From: an uncultured Methylocystaceae bacterium
GTDB lineage: Bacteria > Pseudomonadota > Alphaproteobacteria > Rhizobiales > Beijerinckiaceae
NCBI GenBank assembly: GCA_937870755.1
Contig: CALMZV010000100.1
Coordinates: 40,161 to 104,160 of the forward strand
Length of the DNA stretch: 64,000 nucleotides
Direction: 5' to 3'
Part shown: in pieces, positions 28,826 through 38,272 of the stretch
Layout of the letters: every line of letters starts with the position of its first letter
How positions within the stretch are numbered: the first letter of the stretch is position 1
The notes under the pieces: model-generated
Databases searched by the model: none
Told to the model about the DNA's origin: nothing
The model's input: only the letters and a program-made list of their open reading frames with translations
Translations under genes and position numbers: made by a program

Positions 28826-29787
28826 GATATCGCGCGGCCGTGTGCCGGGAACTGGGTCCGCCGAGCGTTCTGAAAATCGAGGAAATCGAAGCCCGTCCCC
28901 TGAAAGAGGGCGAGGCGCGCATCGCGCTGAAATCGTGCGGCGTAAATTTCCCCGATCTGCTGATGGTCGCCGGCAAGTACCAGACCAAGCCCGATCTGCC
29001 GTTCACGCCAGGCTTCGAGTCGGCGGGCGACGTGATCGAGGTCGCGCCCGGCGCGAAGGTGCGCGTGGGCGATCGCGTCATCTATCGCAGGAAGACGGGC
29101 GGGTTCGCCGAACAGGCGATCGCGGCGCCGGCGGAGGTGGTCGCCGCGCCGGAAGGATTTTCCTATGACGAGGCGGCGACCTTCACGGTCGGCTTTCTCA
29201 CGGCCTTCCATTCCATCGTCACGCGCGGACAGGTGCAGGCGGGCGAGCGCGTGCTCATCACCGGCGCGTCCGGCGGGGTGGGCATGGCGGCGGTCGCCAT
29301 CTGCCATCACATCGGCGCGGAAGTGATCGCGGCGGCCTCGACGGACGAGAAATGCGCGGCGACCCGCAAGGCCGGCGCGACGCATACGATCAACACGTCG
29401 ACGACGCGGATCGACGAGGCGGTGAAGGCGATCACCGGCGGCAAGGGCGTCGCCTGCGTCTACGACCCGGTCGGCATTCCGGCGGAGATCGCGTTGCGCG
29501 TTCTGTCGTTCGGCGGGCGCATTCTCATCATCGGCTTCGCGGGCGACATCCCGGTCTATCCGGCCAATCGCGTGCTCATCAAATGCGCGAGCGTGATCGG
29601 CGTGCGCGCGGGCGAATACGCGCGCTACTTTCCGCAGGTGCGCGTGGAGGAGGCGCCCAAGATCGAGGCGCTGACGAAAGTCGTGCGACCCTATGTGAGC
29701 AAGGCCTATCCGCTCGCCGATTGCGTGCAGGCGCTGGAGGACATCGCCGCGCGCCGCGCCATCGGGCGCATCGTGCTGCATCCATGA
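28822..29787 (+). CDS. NADPH:quinone oxidoreductase-like MDR protein
   Basis: Zinc-free MDR oxidoreductase of 321 residues. N-terminal pieces are LKSCGVNFPDLLMVAGKY and FTPGFESAGDVIEVAPG; the NADPH site is LITGASGGVGMAAVAICHHIGA. It overlaps the CoA ligase stop by ATGA, so both are cotranslated. Typical members reduce quinones or 2-enoyl thioesters. It may serve as enoyl-CoA reductase of the pathway, but sequence does not decide this. The C terminus overlaps the next gene by ATGA as well. Confidence 0.9.
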   Translation: MRYRAAVCRELGPPSVLKIEEIEARPLKEGEARIALKSCGVNFPDLLMVAGKYQTKPDLPFTPGFESAGDVIEVAPGAKVRVGDRVIYRRKTGGFAEQAIAAPAEVVAAPEGFSYDEAATFTVGFLTAFHSIVTRGQVQAGERVLITGASGGVGMAAVAICHHIGAEVIAAASTDEKCAATRKAGATHTINTSTTRIDEAVKAITGGKGVACVYDPVGIPAEIALRVLSFGGRILIIGFAGDIPVYPANRVLIKCASVIGVRAGEYARYFPQVRVEEAPKIEALTKVVRPYVSKAYPLADCVQALEDIAARRAIGRIVLHP

Positions 29788-30533
29788 GCCTGCGCGCGCT
29801 CGCGCTGACAGCCGTGTGCGCGCTCATCGCGCAGGCGGCGTCGGCGGCGACGCTGGCGGGCGTCGCCTGGACGGGCGTCCGCACGCCGCGCGGGGCGGAC
29901 GCCGTGCTGATCGTCGAACTCATCGACGCGTCGCGCGCGGATGCGGCGGGCGTCGTCGTGGCGTCCAGGCGCGTCGCGCCCGAGGGTCGCGCGCGCGTCG
30001 CCTTCACGCTCGACTACGATGCAGCGACGCTCGATCCGCGCCTGACCTATGTCGTCGCGGCCAAACTCGTGGTGGACGGTCGGCTCGCCGCGCGCACCTT
30101 GCGGCCGACGCGGGTTTCCGTCCGCGCGCCGACGCGCCACGCAGCGCTGCGGCTGACGCCGGTCGCCACCGCGGGGCCGGGCGCGCGGCCGGCGGCCGAC
30201 CTCGTGGGCCGATGGACGCTGGAGGCGATCGGGGGCGAGGATGCGCCCGCCGGCCGGCCCGCCACGCTGGAGTTCCGCGCCGACGGGCGCGCGGGCGGAC
30301 ATGGCGGCTGCAACCGGTTCTCGGGGCCGTATACGGCCGAGCGGTCGAGCCTGCGGTTCGGGGCGCTCGCGGCGACCCGCATGGCCTGTCCGCCGCCGGC
30401 GATGGCGCTGGAGGCGCGGTATTTCGCGGCGCTCCAACAGACCCGCGCCTTCCGTCTCGAACGCGGATTTCTCCACCTGCACGGCGCGGACGGCGCGCCG
30501 CTCGCGCGATTGCGGCGGGCCCCCGGCGATTAG
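29784..30533 (+). CDS. secreted YbaY-like + META domain protein
   Basis: Exported protein of 249 residues: signal peptide (LALTAVCALIAQAASA), an N-terminal beta domain at about 25-130 reminiscent of YbaY/lipoprotein-chaperone domains (VLIVELIDASRADAAG, DPRLTYVVAAKL), and a C-terminal META/HslJ domain at about 140-249 with LVGRWTLEAIGGE, GHGGCNRFSGPY and TRMACPPPAMALEARYFAAL. META proteins are linked to heat or envelope stress. It has no lipobox, so it should be periplasmic. It overlaps the upstream MDR gene by ATGA although no functional link is obvious. Confidence 0.85.
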   Translation: MSLRALALTAVCALIAQAASAATLAGVAWTGVRTPRGADAVLIVELIDASRADAAGVVVASRRVAPEGRARVAFTLDYDAATLDPRLTYVVAAKLVVDGRLAARTLRPTRVSVRAPTRHAALRLTPVATAGPGARPAADLVGRWTLEAIGGEDAPAGRPATLEFRADGRAGGHGGCNRFSGPYTAERSSLRFGALAATRMACPPPAMALEARYFAALQQTRAFRLERGFLHLHGADGAPLARLRRAPGD

Positions 30534-30617
30534 TCCAATTTCGCAAGGCCGCGCCCTTCCCATGGCGTGGCGCTGGGATTAAGAAACGGCGCAACTGGCC
30601 ACCACGGACGCAATCCC

Positions 30618-32234
30618 ATGACATATCAACACGCCCCGCTGTTTCCGCTCGGCAAGGACGAGACGCCCTACCGTCTCATCACGAAAGAGGGCGTGCGCGT
30701 GGAGCGTATGGGCGGCCACGATTTTCTGGTCGTCGAACGCGAGGCGATCCGCAAACTGAGCGAAGCCGCGATGGTCGACATCAACCATCTGCTGCGACCG
30801 GGCCATCTCGCGCAGCTCGCAAGGATCCTCGACGATCCCGAGGCCACGTCCAACGACAAGTTCGTCGCCTACGACCTTCTGAAGAACGCCAACATCTCGG
30901 CCGGCGGCGTGCTGCCGATGTGCCAGGACACCGGCACCGCCATCGTCATGGGCAAGAAGGGGCGGTTGGTGTTCACCGACGGCGCCGACGAGAGCGCGAT
31001 CGCCGAAGGCGTGCGGGACGCCTACGAGAAGAAGAACCTGCGCTATTCGCAGCTCGCGCCGCTGTCGATGTTCGAGGAGAAGAACACGAAGAACAACCTG
31101 CCCGCGCAGATCGAAATCTACGCCGAGGGCGAGGACGCCTACAAATTCCTGTTCGTGGCCAAGGGCGGCGGCTCCGCCAACAAGACGTTCCTGTTCCAGG
31201 CGACGCCGTCCGTGCTCACGCGCGACCGGCTGCTCGCGTTCCTGAAAGAGAAGATTCTTACCCTCGGCACAGCCGCCTGCCCGCCCTATCATCTGGCCAT
31301 CGTCATCGGCGGCACGTCGGCCGAACTCAACCTCAAGACGGTGAAACTCGCCTCCACCCGCTATCTCGACGCGCTGCCGACCTCCGGCGGCGAGGACGGT
31401 CACGCGTTCCGCGATCTCGAAATGGAAGCCGAAATCCACAAGATGACGCAGGGTTTGGGCGTCGGCGCGCAGTTCGGCGGCAAGTATTTCTGTCACGACG
31501 TGCGCGTGGTGCGCCTGCCGCGCCACGGCGCCTCGCTGCCGATCGGCGTCGGCGTTTCGTGCTCCGCCGACCGGCAGGCGGTGGGCAAGATCACGCGCGA
31601 GGGCGTGTTTCTGGAGGAACTGGAGCACGATCCGGCGCGGTTCATGCCGCATGTGGACGAAGCCGCGCTCGGCGGCGACGTGGTGAAGATCGATCTCACC
31701 CGGCCGATGCGCGAAATTCTGGAGACGCTCTCCAAATATCCGATCCGGACGCGGCTTTCACTGACCGGGCCGATGATCGTCGCGCGCGACCTGGCGCATG
31801 CGAAAATCCGCGAACGGCTGGAGCGTGGCGAGCCGATGCCGGACTATTTCAAGAACCACCCCGTCTATTACGCAGGCCCCGCCAAGACGCCGGCGGGCTA
31901 TGCCTCGGGCGCGTTCGGGCCGACGACCGCGGGCCGCATGGACAGCTATGTCGACCAGTTCCAGGCGGCCGGCGGCTCGATGGTCATGCTGGCCAAGGGC
32001 AACCGTTCGGCGGAGGTGCGCAAGGCGTGCGGCGCGCACGGCGGGTTCTACCTCGGCTCGATCGGCGGCCCGGCCGCGCGGCTCGCGCAGGATTGCATCA
32101 AGAAGGTCGAGGTCCACGAATATCCGGAACTCGGCATGGAGGCGATCTGGAGGATCGAGGTGCAGGATTTCCCCGCCTTCATCGTCATCGACGACAAAGG
32201 AAACGACTTCTTCAAGGAGCTGAACCTGGGCTGA
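30618..32234 (+). CDS. fumA: fumarate hydratase class I (iron-sulfur)
   Basis: TCA-cycle enzyme of 538 residues with an oxygen-sensitive 4Fe-4S cluster, converting fumarate to malate. Visible are [17 protein letters not shown] (first cluster cysteine), [40 protein letters not shown] and the beta-domain ending [14 protein letters not shown] - [16 protein letters not shown]. Start ATG at 30618 gives [20 protein letters not shown], the usual N terminus of the family; an upstream in-frame ATG at 30567 is less likely. Single gene. Confidence 0.95.
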   Translation: MTYQHAPLFPLGKDETPYRLITKEGVRVERMGGHDFLVVEREAIRKLSEAAMVDINHLLRPGHLAQLARILDDPEATSNDKFVAYDLLKNANISAGGVLPMCQDTGTAIVMGKKGRLVFTDGADESAIAEGVRDAYEKKNLRYSQLAPLSMFEEKNTKNNLPAQIEIYAEGEDAYKFLFVAKGGGSANKTFLFQATPSVLTRDRLLAFLKEKILTLGTAACPPYHLAIVIGGTSAELNLKTVKLASTRYLDALPTSGGEDGHAFRDLEMEAEIHKMTQGLGVGAQFGGKYFCHDVRVVRLPRHGASLPIGVGVSCSADRQAVGKITREGVFLEELEHDPARFMPHVDEAALGGDVVKIDLTRPMREILETLSKYPIRTRLSLTGPMIVARDLAHAKIRERLERGEPMPDYFKNHPVYYAGPAKTPAGYASGAFGPTTAGRMDSYVDQFQAAGGSMVMLAKGNRSAEVRKACGAHGGFYLGSIGGPAARLAQDCIKKVEVHEYPELGMEAIWRIEVQDFPAFIVIDDKGNDFFKELNLG

Positions 32235-32319
32235 GGCGCGGGTGTGTGACAAAGGGCACATTCGTCCCGTCGTGCGCATGTCACGTTGATCGCGACAAGT
32301 CGGACTCGGGGAGGTTCGC

Positions 32320-32643
32320 ATGTCGCGTCCGTTCATCGTCTTTTTCGCGTCGCTGGCCGCTTCGGCCGCCCTCGCCGCGCCGGCAGACACATCCCAATGC
32401 ATGCGGGAGATGGCGGGGCTGGAGCGTTCGTTCGCCAGCGCGCTCGACGATCTGGCGCGCAACGCCAGCGAGCCCGCGCGCTGCCCCGCCTGGCGGCGGC
32501 AGATCGACGTCTACGAGAAGGCCAGCTCCGTTTTCGCGCGCTGCGCGCCCGAGCAGACGCGCGACAGTTCGATCGGCCGGATGCGCGGCTCGATCGCCAC
32601 TTTCCGCGACCTGATCGTGGAGGCGAAATGCCCGGCGCCCTGA
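32320..32643 (+). CDS. small secreted cysteine-containing protein, unknown function
   Basis: Encodes 107 residues: a signal peptide (PFIVFFASLAASAALAAPA) and a mature part of about 87 residues, mostly helical in appearance, with four cysteines (in SQCMRE, ARCPAW, ARCAPE and EAKCPAP) that could form two disulfides in the periplasm. GGGGAGG-like ribosome site upstream of the ATG. It faces the GreA-type gene. I do not recognise a family. Confidence 0.75.
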   Translation: MSRPFIVFFASLAASAALAAPADTSQCMREMAGLERSFASALDDLARNASEPARCPAWRRQIDVYEKASSVFARCAPEQTRDSSIGRMRGSIATFRDLIVEAKCPAP

Positions 32644-32655
32644 GGCGCCGCGCGC

Positions 32656-33123
32656 TCACACGATCGAGACGATCTTGCTCTTTTCGTGCAGCACGGTGAC
32701 GCTGTCGCCGACTTCCTTGCCGATCAGCGCCTTGGCGAGCGGGGCGACATGCGGGATGAGGCCCTTGGCGGGATCGGCCTCGTCCTCGCCGACGATCTTG
32801 AACGTGTGCGTCCTGCCGGAAGCTGACTTGACCGTGACCGTGTGGCCGAACCGCGCCTCGCTCGTATCGTCGATGTGCTCGACCAGTTCGGCGTTCGCGC
32901 GGCGCGCGCTCCAGTAGTTGAGATCGCGCGCGGCCATGGCGATGGCGCGGCGCGAACGGTCGTGCTCGGCCTTGGCGAGCGCCACGCGCGCGACTTCCAT
33001 CTCGTGCTCAATCTGCGCCAGGCCTTCCGGCGTCACGAGATTGCGATGCGGACTGACGGGCCGTTCGACGATGTCGTCAATGGATTCGGTTTCGTCGTTT
33101 TCTCGCGTGAATGCGCTGCTCAT
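32656..33123 (-). CDS. GreA/GreB-family transcription elongation factor
   Basis: Protein of 155 residues that rescues backtracked RNA polymerase by stimulating transcript cleavage. It has the N-terminal coiled coil (LAQIEHEMEVARVALAKAEHD) and the C-terminal FKBP-like domain with FGHTVTVKSASGRTHTFKIVG and SPLAKALIGKE-type ending APLAKALIGKEVGD. The N-terminal leader (ERPVSPHRNLVTPEGL) marks it as the second Gre paralogue of alphaproteobacteria and not canonical GreA. The acidic tip of the coiled coil is less obvious than in GreA, so an inhibitory role is conceivable. Confidence 0.87.
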   Translation of the reverse strand: MSSAFTRENDETESIDDIVERPVSPHRNLVTPEGLAQIEHEMEVARVALAKAEHDRSRRAIAMAARDLNYWSARRANAELVEHIDDTSEARFGHTVTVKSASGRTHTFKIVGEDEADPAKGLIPHVAPLAKALIGKEVGDSVTVLHEKSKIVSIV

Positions 33124-33207
33124 TTCACTTCCTTCTCCCGAGCCGCGCCATATTCGGCAGGCCCGGACCTTCTGTCGTTGATCCAGATCGAACGGCCGAC
33201 TCGCCGT

Positions 33208-34200
33208 TCAACCCTGCGGGATTTCCACCACCAGTCGCCCGCGCGTGCGGCCGGACAGGATTTCGCCGGCGGCCGACGGCACATCGGCGAGCGCAATCGT
33301 TTTCGTCATGGCGGCGAGCTTCTCGCGGTCGAGCTCTTTGGCCAGTCGGCTCCACGCCTCACGCCGGTCGGGCGCGGGACGCATGACGCTGTCGACGCCG
33401 AGCAGCGACACCCCGCGCAGGATGAACGGGGCGACGGACGCCGGCAGATCCATGCCCTGCGCCAGCCCGCAGGCGGCGATGGCGCCGCCGTATCTGGTCT
33501 GCGACAGCAGGTTTGCGAGCGTGTGCGAGCCGACGCTGTCGACGCCGGCGATCCAGCGTTCCTTGCCGAGCGGGCGGCCGGGCGCCGAAAGCTCCGCGCG
33601 GTCGACGATCTCGCGCGCGCCCAGCGCCTTGAGATAGTCTTCTTCCTCGCGCCGGCCGGTCGAGGCGATCACATGCCAGCCCGCGTCCGCCAGCAGCGCG
33701 ATGGCGACCGAGCCGACGCCGCCGGCCGCGCCCGTCACCACCACCGGTCCCTGCGCCGGCCTCACGCCGAATTTGTCGAGCGCCATCACGCACAGCATCG
33801 CGGTATAGCCGGCGGTGCCGATCGCCATCGCCTGCGCGGCGGTCATGCCGGCCGGCAACGGCACGAGCCAGTCGCCCTTCACCCGCGCCTTTTGCGCGTA
33901 GCCGCCAAGATGGGTCTCGCCCAGGCCCCAGCCGTTCAGCACAACCTGATCGCCGGGCTTGAAATCCTTGTGCGTGGAGCTTTCGACGCGGCCGGCAAAA
34001 TCGATCCCCGGAATCATCGGGAACCGGCGCACGACCGGCGAACGGCCGGAGAGCGCCAGACCGTCCTTGTAATTGACGGTGGAGTGGGTGACCGCCACCG
34101 TCACGTCGCCATCCATCAGATCGTTCTCGTCGAAATCGGTCAGGCCCGCGCGATAGCCGGCGTCGTCCTTGTCGATGCGAATGGCTTTGAACGTGCTCAC
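33208..34200 (-). CDS. acuI: acrylyl-CoA reductase AcuI / YhdH-type MDR oxidoreductase
   Basis: NADPH-dependent MDR protein of 330 residues. AcuI reduces acrylyl-CoA to propionyl-CoA and protects against acrylate. Motifs typical of the YhdH/AcuI branch are NYKDGLALSGRSPVVRRFP, PGIDFAGRVESS, VVLNGWGLGETHLGGYAQKARVKG (family-specific region) and VTGAAGGVGSVAIALLA. The GTG at 34200 is preceded by GGGAGGAAG, which decides the start against a longer open frame. It lies downstream of ETF-QO on the same strand. Confidence 0.88.
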   Translation of the reverse strand: MSTFKAIRIDKDDAGYRAGLTDFDENDLMDGDVTVAVTHSTVNYKDGLALSGRSPVVRRFPMIPGIDFAGRVESSTHKDFKPGDQVVLNGWGLGETHLGGYAQKARVKGDWLVPLPAGMTAAQAMAIGTAGYTAMLCVMALDKFGVRPAQGPVVVTGAAGGVGSVAIALLADAGWHVIASTGRREEEDYLKALGAREIVDRAELSAPGRPLGKERWIAGVDSVGSHTLANLLSQTRYGGAIAACGLAQGMDLPASVAPFILRGVSLLGVDSVMRPAPDRREAWSRLAKELDREKLAAMTKTIALADVPSAAGEILSGRTRGRLVVEIPQG

Positions 34201-34332
34201 GTCTTGCTTCCTCCCGGACCGCCGTCCTGTCCGGCGCCCGTCGTTTGGTGTTTGGCGTTTCCTGTCTGGCGCAGCGCGCACGTCCAAGTTTGATCTAGGT
34301 CCGCGCCGCGCGCCGTTCAACGCGCCGAACGA

Positions 34333-36009
34333 TCACATGTTCGGATAGTTGGGGCCGCCGCCGCCCTCCGGCGTCGTCCAGACGATGTTCTGCGCGGGGT
34401 CCTTGATGTCGCAGGTCTTGCAGTGCACGCAGTTCTGCGCGTTGATGACAAACCGGGGATCGCGCCTGTTGGCCTCGTCGCCGTAGACCACTTCGTAGAC
34501 TCCGGCCGGGCAATAGAGCCGCGCCGGCTCGCCGTATTTCGGCAGGTTCTGCGCAATCGGAACCGACGGATCCTTCAGCCTGAGATGGATCGGCTGGTCT
34601 TCCTCGTGATTGGTGTTGGACAGGAACACGGACGACAGTTTGTCGAACGACAGTTTGCCGTCGGGCTTGGGATAGACGATCGGCGTGACCTCCGACAACG
34701 GCTTGAGCGTCGCGTAGTCCGGCTTGCCGTGGCTCAGCGTTCCGAAGAACGAAAAGCCGAAAAGCTGGTTGGTCCACATGTCGATTCCGCCGAGGCCGAC
34801 GCCCACGAACGTGCCGAATTTCGACCACAGCGGCTTGACGTTGCGCACGCGCTTGAGATCGCGGCCGATGTCGGTGTCGCGCCAGTCGCCTTCGATGTCG
34901 CGCACCTCGTCGTGGGCGCGACCTTCGGCCAGCGCCTCGGCGAGCCGTTCGGCCGCGAAAATGCCCGAGAGCATCGCGTTGTGCGAGCCCTTGATGCGCG
35001 GCACGTTCATGAAGCCCGCCGCGCAGCCAATGAGCGCGCCGCCGGGGAAGGTGAGCTTGGGCACGGATTGCCAGCCGCCTTCGGTGAGCGCGCGCGCGCC
35101 GTAGGCGAGACGTTTGCCGCCCTCCAGCGTCTCCGCGATCATCGGATGGGTCTTGAACCGCTGGAACTCGTCGAACGGCGAAAGCGTGGGATTCGTATAG
35201 TTGAGGTGGATGACGAAGCCGACCACCACCTGATGGTTCTCGATGTGGTAGAGGAACGAGCCGCCGCCGGTGCGCGAGTCGAGCGGCCAGCCGAACGTGT
35301 GCTGGATTTCGCCGGCGCGATGTCTGGCCGGATCGATCTGCCAGATTTCCTTCAGGCCAATGCCGTATTTCTGCGGATCGCGCCCCTCGTCCAGCCCAAA
35401 CTTCGCGATGATCTGCTTGGACAGCGAGCCGCGCGCGCCTTCGGCGAACAATGTGTATTTGCCGCGCAGCTCCATGCCGCGCGTATAGGAATCCTTCAGC
35501 TCGCCCTCGCGGCCGACGCCCATGTCGCCGGTCGCCACGCCCACGACCTCGCCCTTCTCGCCAAACAGCACTTCGGAGGCCGCGAAACCGGGATAGATTT
35601 CAACCCCCAGCGCCTCGGCCTTGGCGCCCAGCCAGCGACAGACATTGCCGAGCGAGCCGACATATTTGCCGTGGTTGTCCATCAGCTTCGGCATGGCGAT
35701 GTTGGGCAGCCGGATGCCGCCGTTGGGGCCCAGGAAATAGAACTTGTCGGCTGTCACCTGCTGGGTCAGCGGGCGGTCCGGATCGTCGCGCCAGTCGGGA
35801 AACAGCCGGTCGAGGCCGATGGGGTCCACCACCACGCCCGACAGGATATGGGCGCCCACTTCCGACCCCTTCTCGACCACCACGACCGTCGAATCCGGCG
35901 ACACTTCCTTCAGCCGAATGGCGGCGGCCAGCCCCGCCGGTCCCGCCCCGACGATGACGACGTCGTAATCCATCCCTTCGCGCGGGGGCAGTTCCTGAGC
36001 CTCGGTCAT
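34333..36009 (-). CDS. etfD: electron-transfer flavoprotein:ubiquinone oxidoreductase
   Basis: ETF-QO of 558 residues passes electrons from acyl-CoA dehydrogenases, via ETF, to ubiquinone at the inner membrane. The FAD-binding N terminus has DVVIVGAGPAGLAAAIRL, then EKGSEVGAHILSGVVVDP; the membrane/ubiquinone region is in the middle (GSFLYHIENHQVVVGFVI); the C-terminal 4Fe-4S site is formed by CPAGVYEVV and NCVHCKTCDIKDP. Full length. It is not in the catabolic island but is needed by its acyl-CoA dehydrogenase. Confidence 0.96.
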   Translation of the reverse strand: MTEAQELPPREGMDYDVVIVGAGPAGLAAAIRLKEVSPDSTVVVVEKGSEVGAHILSGVVVDPIGLDRLFPDWRDDPDRPLTQQVTADKFYFLGPNGGIRLPNIAMPKLMDNHGKYVGSLGNVCRWLGAKAEALGVEIYPGFAASEVLFGEKGEVVGVATGDMGVGREGELKDSYTRGMELRGKYTLFAEGARGSLSKQIIAKFGLDEGRDPQKYGIGLKEIWQIDPARHRAGEIQHTFGWPLDSRTGGGSFLYHIENHQVVVGFVIHLNYTNPTLSPFDEFQRFKTHPMIAETLEGGKRLAYGARALTEGGWQSVPKLTFPGGALIGCAAGFMNVPRIKGSHNAMLSGIFAAERLAEALAEGRAHDEVRDIEGDWRDTDIGRDLKRVRNVKPLWSKFGTFVGVGLGGIDMWTNQLFGFSFFGTLSHGKPDYATLKPLSEVTPIVYPKPDGKLSFDKLSSVFLSNTNHEEDQPIHLRLKDPSVPIAQNLPKYGEPARLYCPAGVYEVVYGDEANRRDPRFVINAQNCVHCKTCDIKDPAQNIVWTTPEGGGGPNYPNM

Positions 36010-36311
36010 GACGTTCCTCTGTTTCCCTGTTCGAAGGCCAATTGGTTTTGATATGAACTATGTCATAGGACAGACAAGAATGCATGGATAGCAAGCCGCG
36101 TGGGCAGGGGAAATGGGCAGGCGCGGTCGCAGGGCGAATCCGGCGCCCGCGGGCATGCGTTTTTTGGCCGCGCGGCGCCGGGCGTTGGCCCGGACGCGGG
36201 CATGCTCGCGCCCGGCCCGGAAAGGGTCTCGTCGCCGACAGGGGGCGGCGCGCTTTACAGATCGCGCGGGCTGGCCTTCACTTCGGCCTTCGCTGAAAAG
36301 GAGGGCCGCGC
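36010..36311. other. 302-base intergenic region between divergent etf-QO and nicotinamidase genes
   Basis: The 80 bases nearest etf-QO are unusually AT-rich for this genome and hold a palindrome (36058-36068) and weak minus-strand promoter-like boxes (TTGTCT and TATCAA, 18-base spacing). The rest is very GC-rich with several short self-complementary stretches (for example GCGCCCGCGGGC near 36140) and a T6 run at 36160-36165. I see no credible coding region and no clear promoter for the nicotinamidase. Confidence 0.6.
36058..36068. promoter_or_regulatory. small palindrome upstream of etf-QO
   Basis: CTATG-T-CATAG is a perfect 5-1-5 inverted repeat 49 bases before the etf-QO ATG, lying between the -35-like and -10-like boxes of a candidate minus-strand promoter. 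It may be an operator; no regulator is known. Confidence 0.4.
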
Positions 36312-37022
36312 ATGATCGACCGTCGTTCCTTTCTCGGCTGCGCGGGCGCGTTCGGCGCGCTGGCGGCCAGCGGCCTGCCGGCATGGGCCGCCGTGAAACC
36401 CGACGCGCGGTCCGCGCTCATCGTAGTGGACGTGCAGAACTGCTTCCTGTCCGGCGGCTCGCTCGCCGTGAAGGATGGCGAACAGGTCATTCCCGTCATC
36501 AACCGCCTCGCCGGAATGTTCCAGAACGTGGTGGCGACGCAAGACTGGCATACGGCGGGGCATATATCCTTCGCCTCCAGCCATCCGGGCAGGAAGCCGT
36601 TCGACATCGTTCGCTTGCCCTACGGCGACCAGGTGCTGTGGCCGGACCATTGCGTGCAGGGAACGGACGGCGCGGCGCTGTCGAAAGACCTCGCCATTCC
36701 CAACGCGCAACTCATCATCCGCAAGGGTTTCCACCCGAACGTCGATTCCTATTCCGCGCTGCTCGAGGCCGACAAGAAGACGCACACCGGCCTTGCCTCC
36801 TATCTCAGGGAGCGCGGCATCGCCTCGCTGTTCGTCACGGGGCTGGCCACCGATTTCTGCGTGGCGTGGACGGCGATCGACGCGCGCGCGGCGGGGTTCG
36901 AGGTCTATGTGGTCGAAGACGCCTGTCGCGGCATCGACACGCAGGGCTCGCTGATGAAAGCGTGGGACGGCATGAACCGCGCCGGCGTGAAAAGAATCCA
37001 GTCGGCCGACATCGCGGCCTGA
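36312..37022 (+). CDS. pncA: nicotinamidase (isochorismatase fold) with twin-arginine signal
   Basis: Hydrolyses nicotinamide to nicotinate in NAD salvage. The isochorismatase fold shows the catalytic triad Asp40 (VVDVQNCF), Lys138 (IRKGFHPNVDSYS) and Cys183 (GLATDFCVAWT), and metal ligands Asp78, His80, His84 and His113 (ATQDWHTAGH, WPDHCVQGT), the pattern of true nicotinamidases. Unusually, the N terminus is a Tat-type signal, MIDRRSFLGCAGAFGALAAS followed by GLPAWA, predicting export to the periplasm. Known PncA enzymes are generally cytosolic. 236 residues, with about 27 due to the signal. Confidence 0.9.
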   Translation: MIDRRSFLGCAGAFGALAASGLPAWAAVKPDARSALIVVDVQNCFLSGGSLAVKDGEQVIPVINRLAGMFQNVVATQDWHTAGHISFASSHPGRKPFDIVRLPYGDQVLWPDHCVQGTDGAALSKDLAIPNAQLIIRKGFHPNVDSYSALLEADKKTHTGLASYLRERGIASLFVTGLATDFCVAWTAIDARAAGFEVYVVEDACRGIDTQGSLMKAWDGMNRAGVKRIQSADIAA

Positions 37023-37027
37023 TCGGC

Positions 37028-38272
37028 TCACACCGCAACGAGCGCCAGCAGCGCCACCGCGAGCGCCGGCGGCATGACCAGCGCGCCGACTTTCAGAAAC
37101 GCGAACGGGTCGACATGCGCGCCCTCGCGGCGGATGGCGACCAGCCAGAGCAGGGTCGCCAGCGATCCCGTCACCGACAGATTCGGTCCGAGATCGACGC
37201 CAATCAGCAAGCCGGCTTTCACGAGCGGCGGCGCGTGCGCGGCTTCCGCCGCAAAGGAGCTCAGAAGGCCGAGCGGCAGATTGTTGGCGATGTTGGTGAG
37301 GCCGCCGACGACGAGGCCCGCCAGCACCGCCGTTTCGCGCGGCGCCGTGCGCGCGCCGTCCGCAAGGGGCGCGGCGAGCGCGCCGATGGCGCCGACATGC
37401 GCGAGCGCCTCGACCAGCACGAACAGCCCGGCCACGAGCGGCAGCACGCCCCAGGACACCTGCCTGACCACCGAGGCGGGCGGGCGACGCGCCAGCGCCA
37501 GCACAAGCGCCGTCACGCCCAGGCCGCAGCCGAATGTCGGCGGCCCGAGATCGCGCCCCGTGTAACTGGCGAAGGTGAGCGCGAGCGCCGCCGCGCCAAG
37601 CCCGGCCGCGCTCAGCTTGCCGCCGGTCGACAGCGGCTTTTCGTCGACGTGTTCGGCGATGGCGCCGACGAGCGCCGCGCGCTGCGACCAGCGCAGCACG
37701 ACGAACGTGAGGACGACGGCGGCGAGCGAGGGCGCGGCGAACATGCGCAGCCAGTCGACGAGCGGCGGCATGCGCTCCGCGAACACGACCAGATTGGCGG
37801 GATTGGAAATCGGCAGGACGAAACTGGCGGCGTTTGCGATGAAGGCGCAGGCGAACAGATGCGGCAGCGGGTTGGCGCGCGCGGCTTTCGCGGCGGCGTA
37901 GACCGCCGGCGTCAGCACCACCGCCGTCGCATCGTTCGACAGAAAGATCGTCACCAGCGCGCCGACGGCATAGACGAGCGCAAACAGCCGGCGCGGCGAA
38001 CCGCGCGCGAAGGCGACCGCATGTGTCGCCGTCCAGTCGAACAGGCCTTCCTGCCGCGCGACTTCCGACAGCAGCATCATGCCGGCCAGAAAGAGATAAA
38101 CGTCCGCGCCCTTGCCCACGGCCGCAAGCGCGTCCTGCCACGGCAGCAAGCCCGCCGCCACCACGAGCGCGGCGCCGGCGAGCGCGTATGCATATTCGGG
38201 CAGGCGAAACGGCCGAAAGATGACGCCCGCCGTCGCCAGCCCCGCGACGGCGTAAACCGCGACCGACGTCAT
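37028..38272 (-). CDS. ArsB/NhaD-like anion permease
   Basis: Integral membrane protein of 414 residues with about 11 hydrophobic segments, member of the ion-transporter superfamily. ArsB-type landmarks are FLAGMMLLSEVARQEG, IFLSNDATAVVLTPAVYAA and LPISNPANLVVF, with a second-half repeat LTNIANNLPLG and LGPNLSVTGSLATLLWL. Could export arsenite or another oxyanion. No arsR, arsC or arsA is nearby, so arsenic specificity is not supported by context. Its start overlaps the stop of the acetyltransferase gene (ATGA). Confidence 0.85.
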   Translation of the reverse strand: MTSVAVYAVAGLATAGVIFRPFRLPEYAYALAGAALVVAAGLLPWQDALAAVGKGADVYLFLAGMMLLSEVARQEGLFDWTATHAVAFARGSPRRLFALVYAVGALVTIFLSNDATAVVLTPAVYAAAKAARANPLPHLFACAFIANAASFVLPISNPANLVVFAERMPPLVDWLRMFAAPSLAAVVLTFVVLRWSQRAALVGAIAEHVDEKPLSTGGKLSAAGLGAAALALTFASYTGRDLGPPTFGCGLGVTALVLALARRPPASVVRQVSWGVLPLVAGLFVLVEALAHVGAIGALAAPLADGARTAPRETAVLAGLVVGGLTNIANNLPLGLLSSFAAEAAHAPPLVKAGLLIGVDLGPNLSVTGSLATLLWLVAIRREGAHVDPFAFLKVGALVMPPALAVALLALVAV

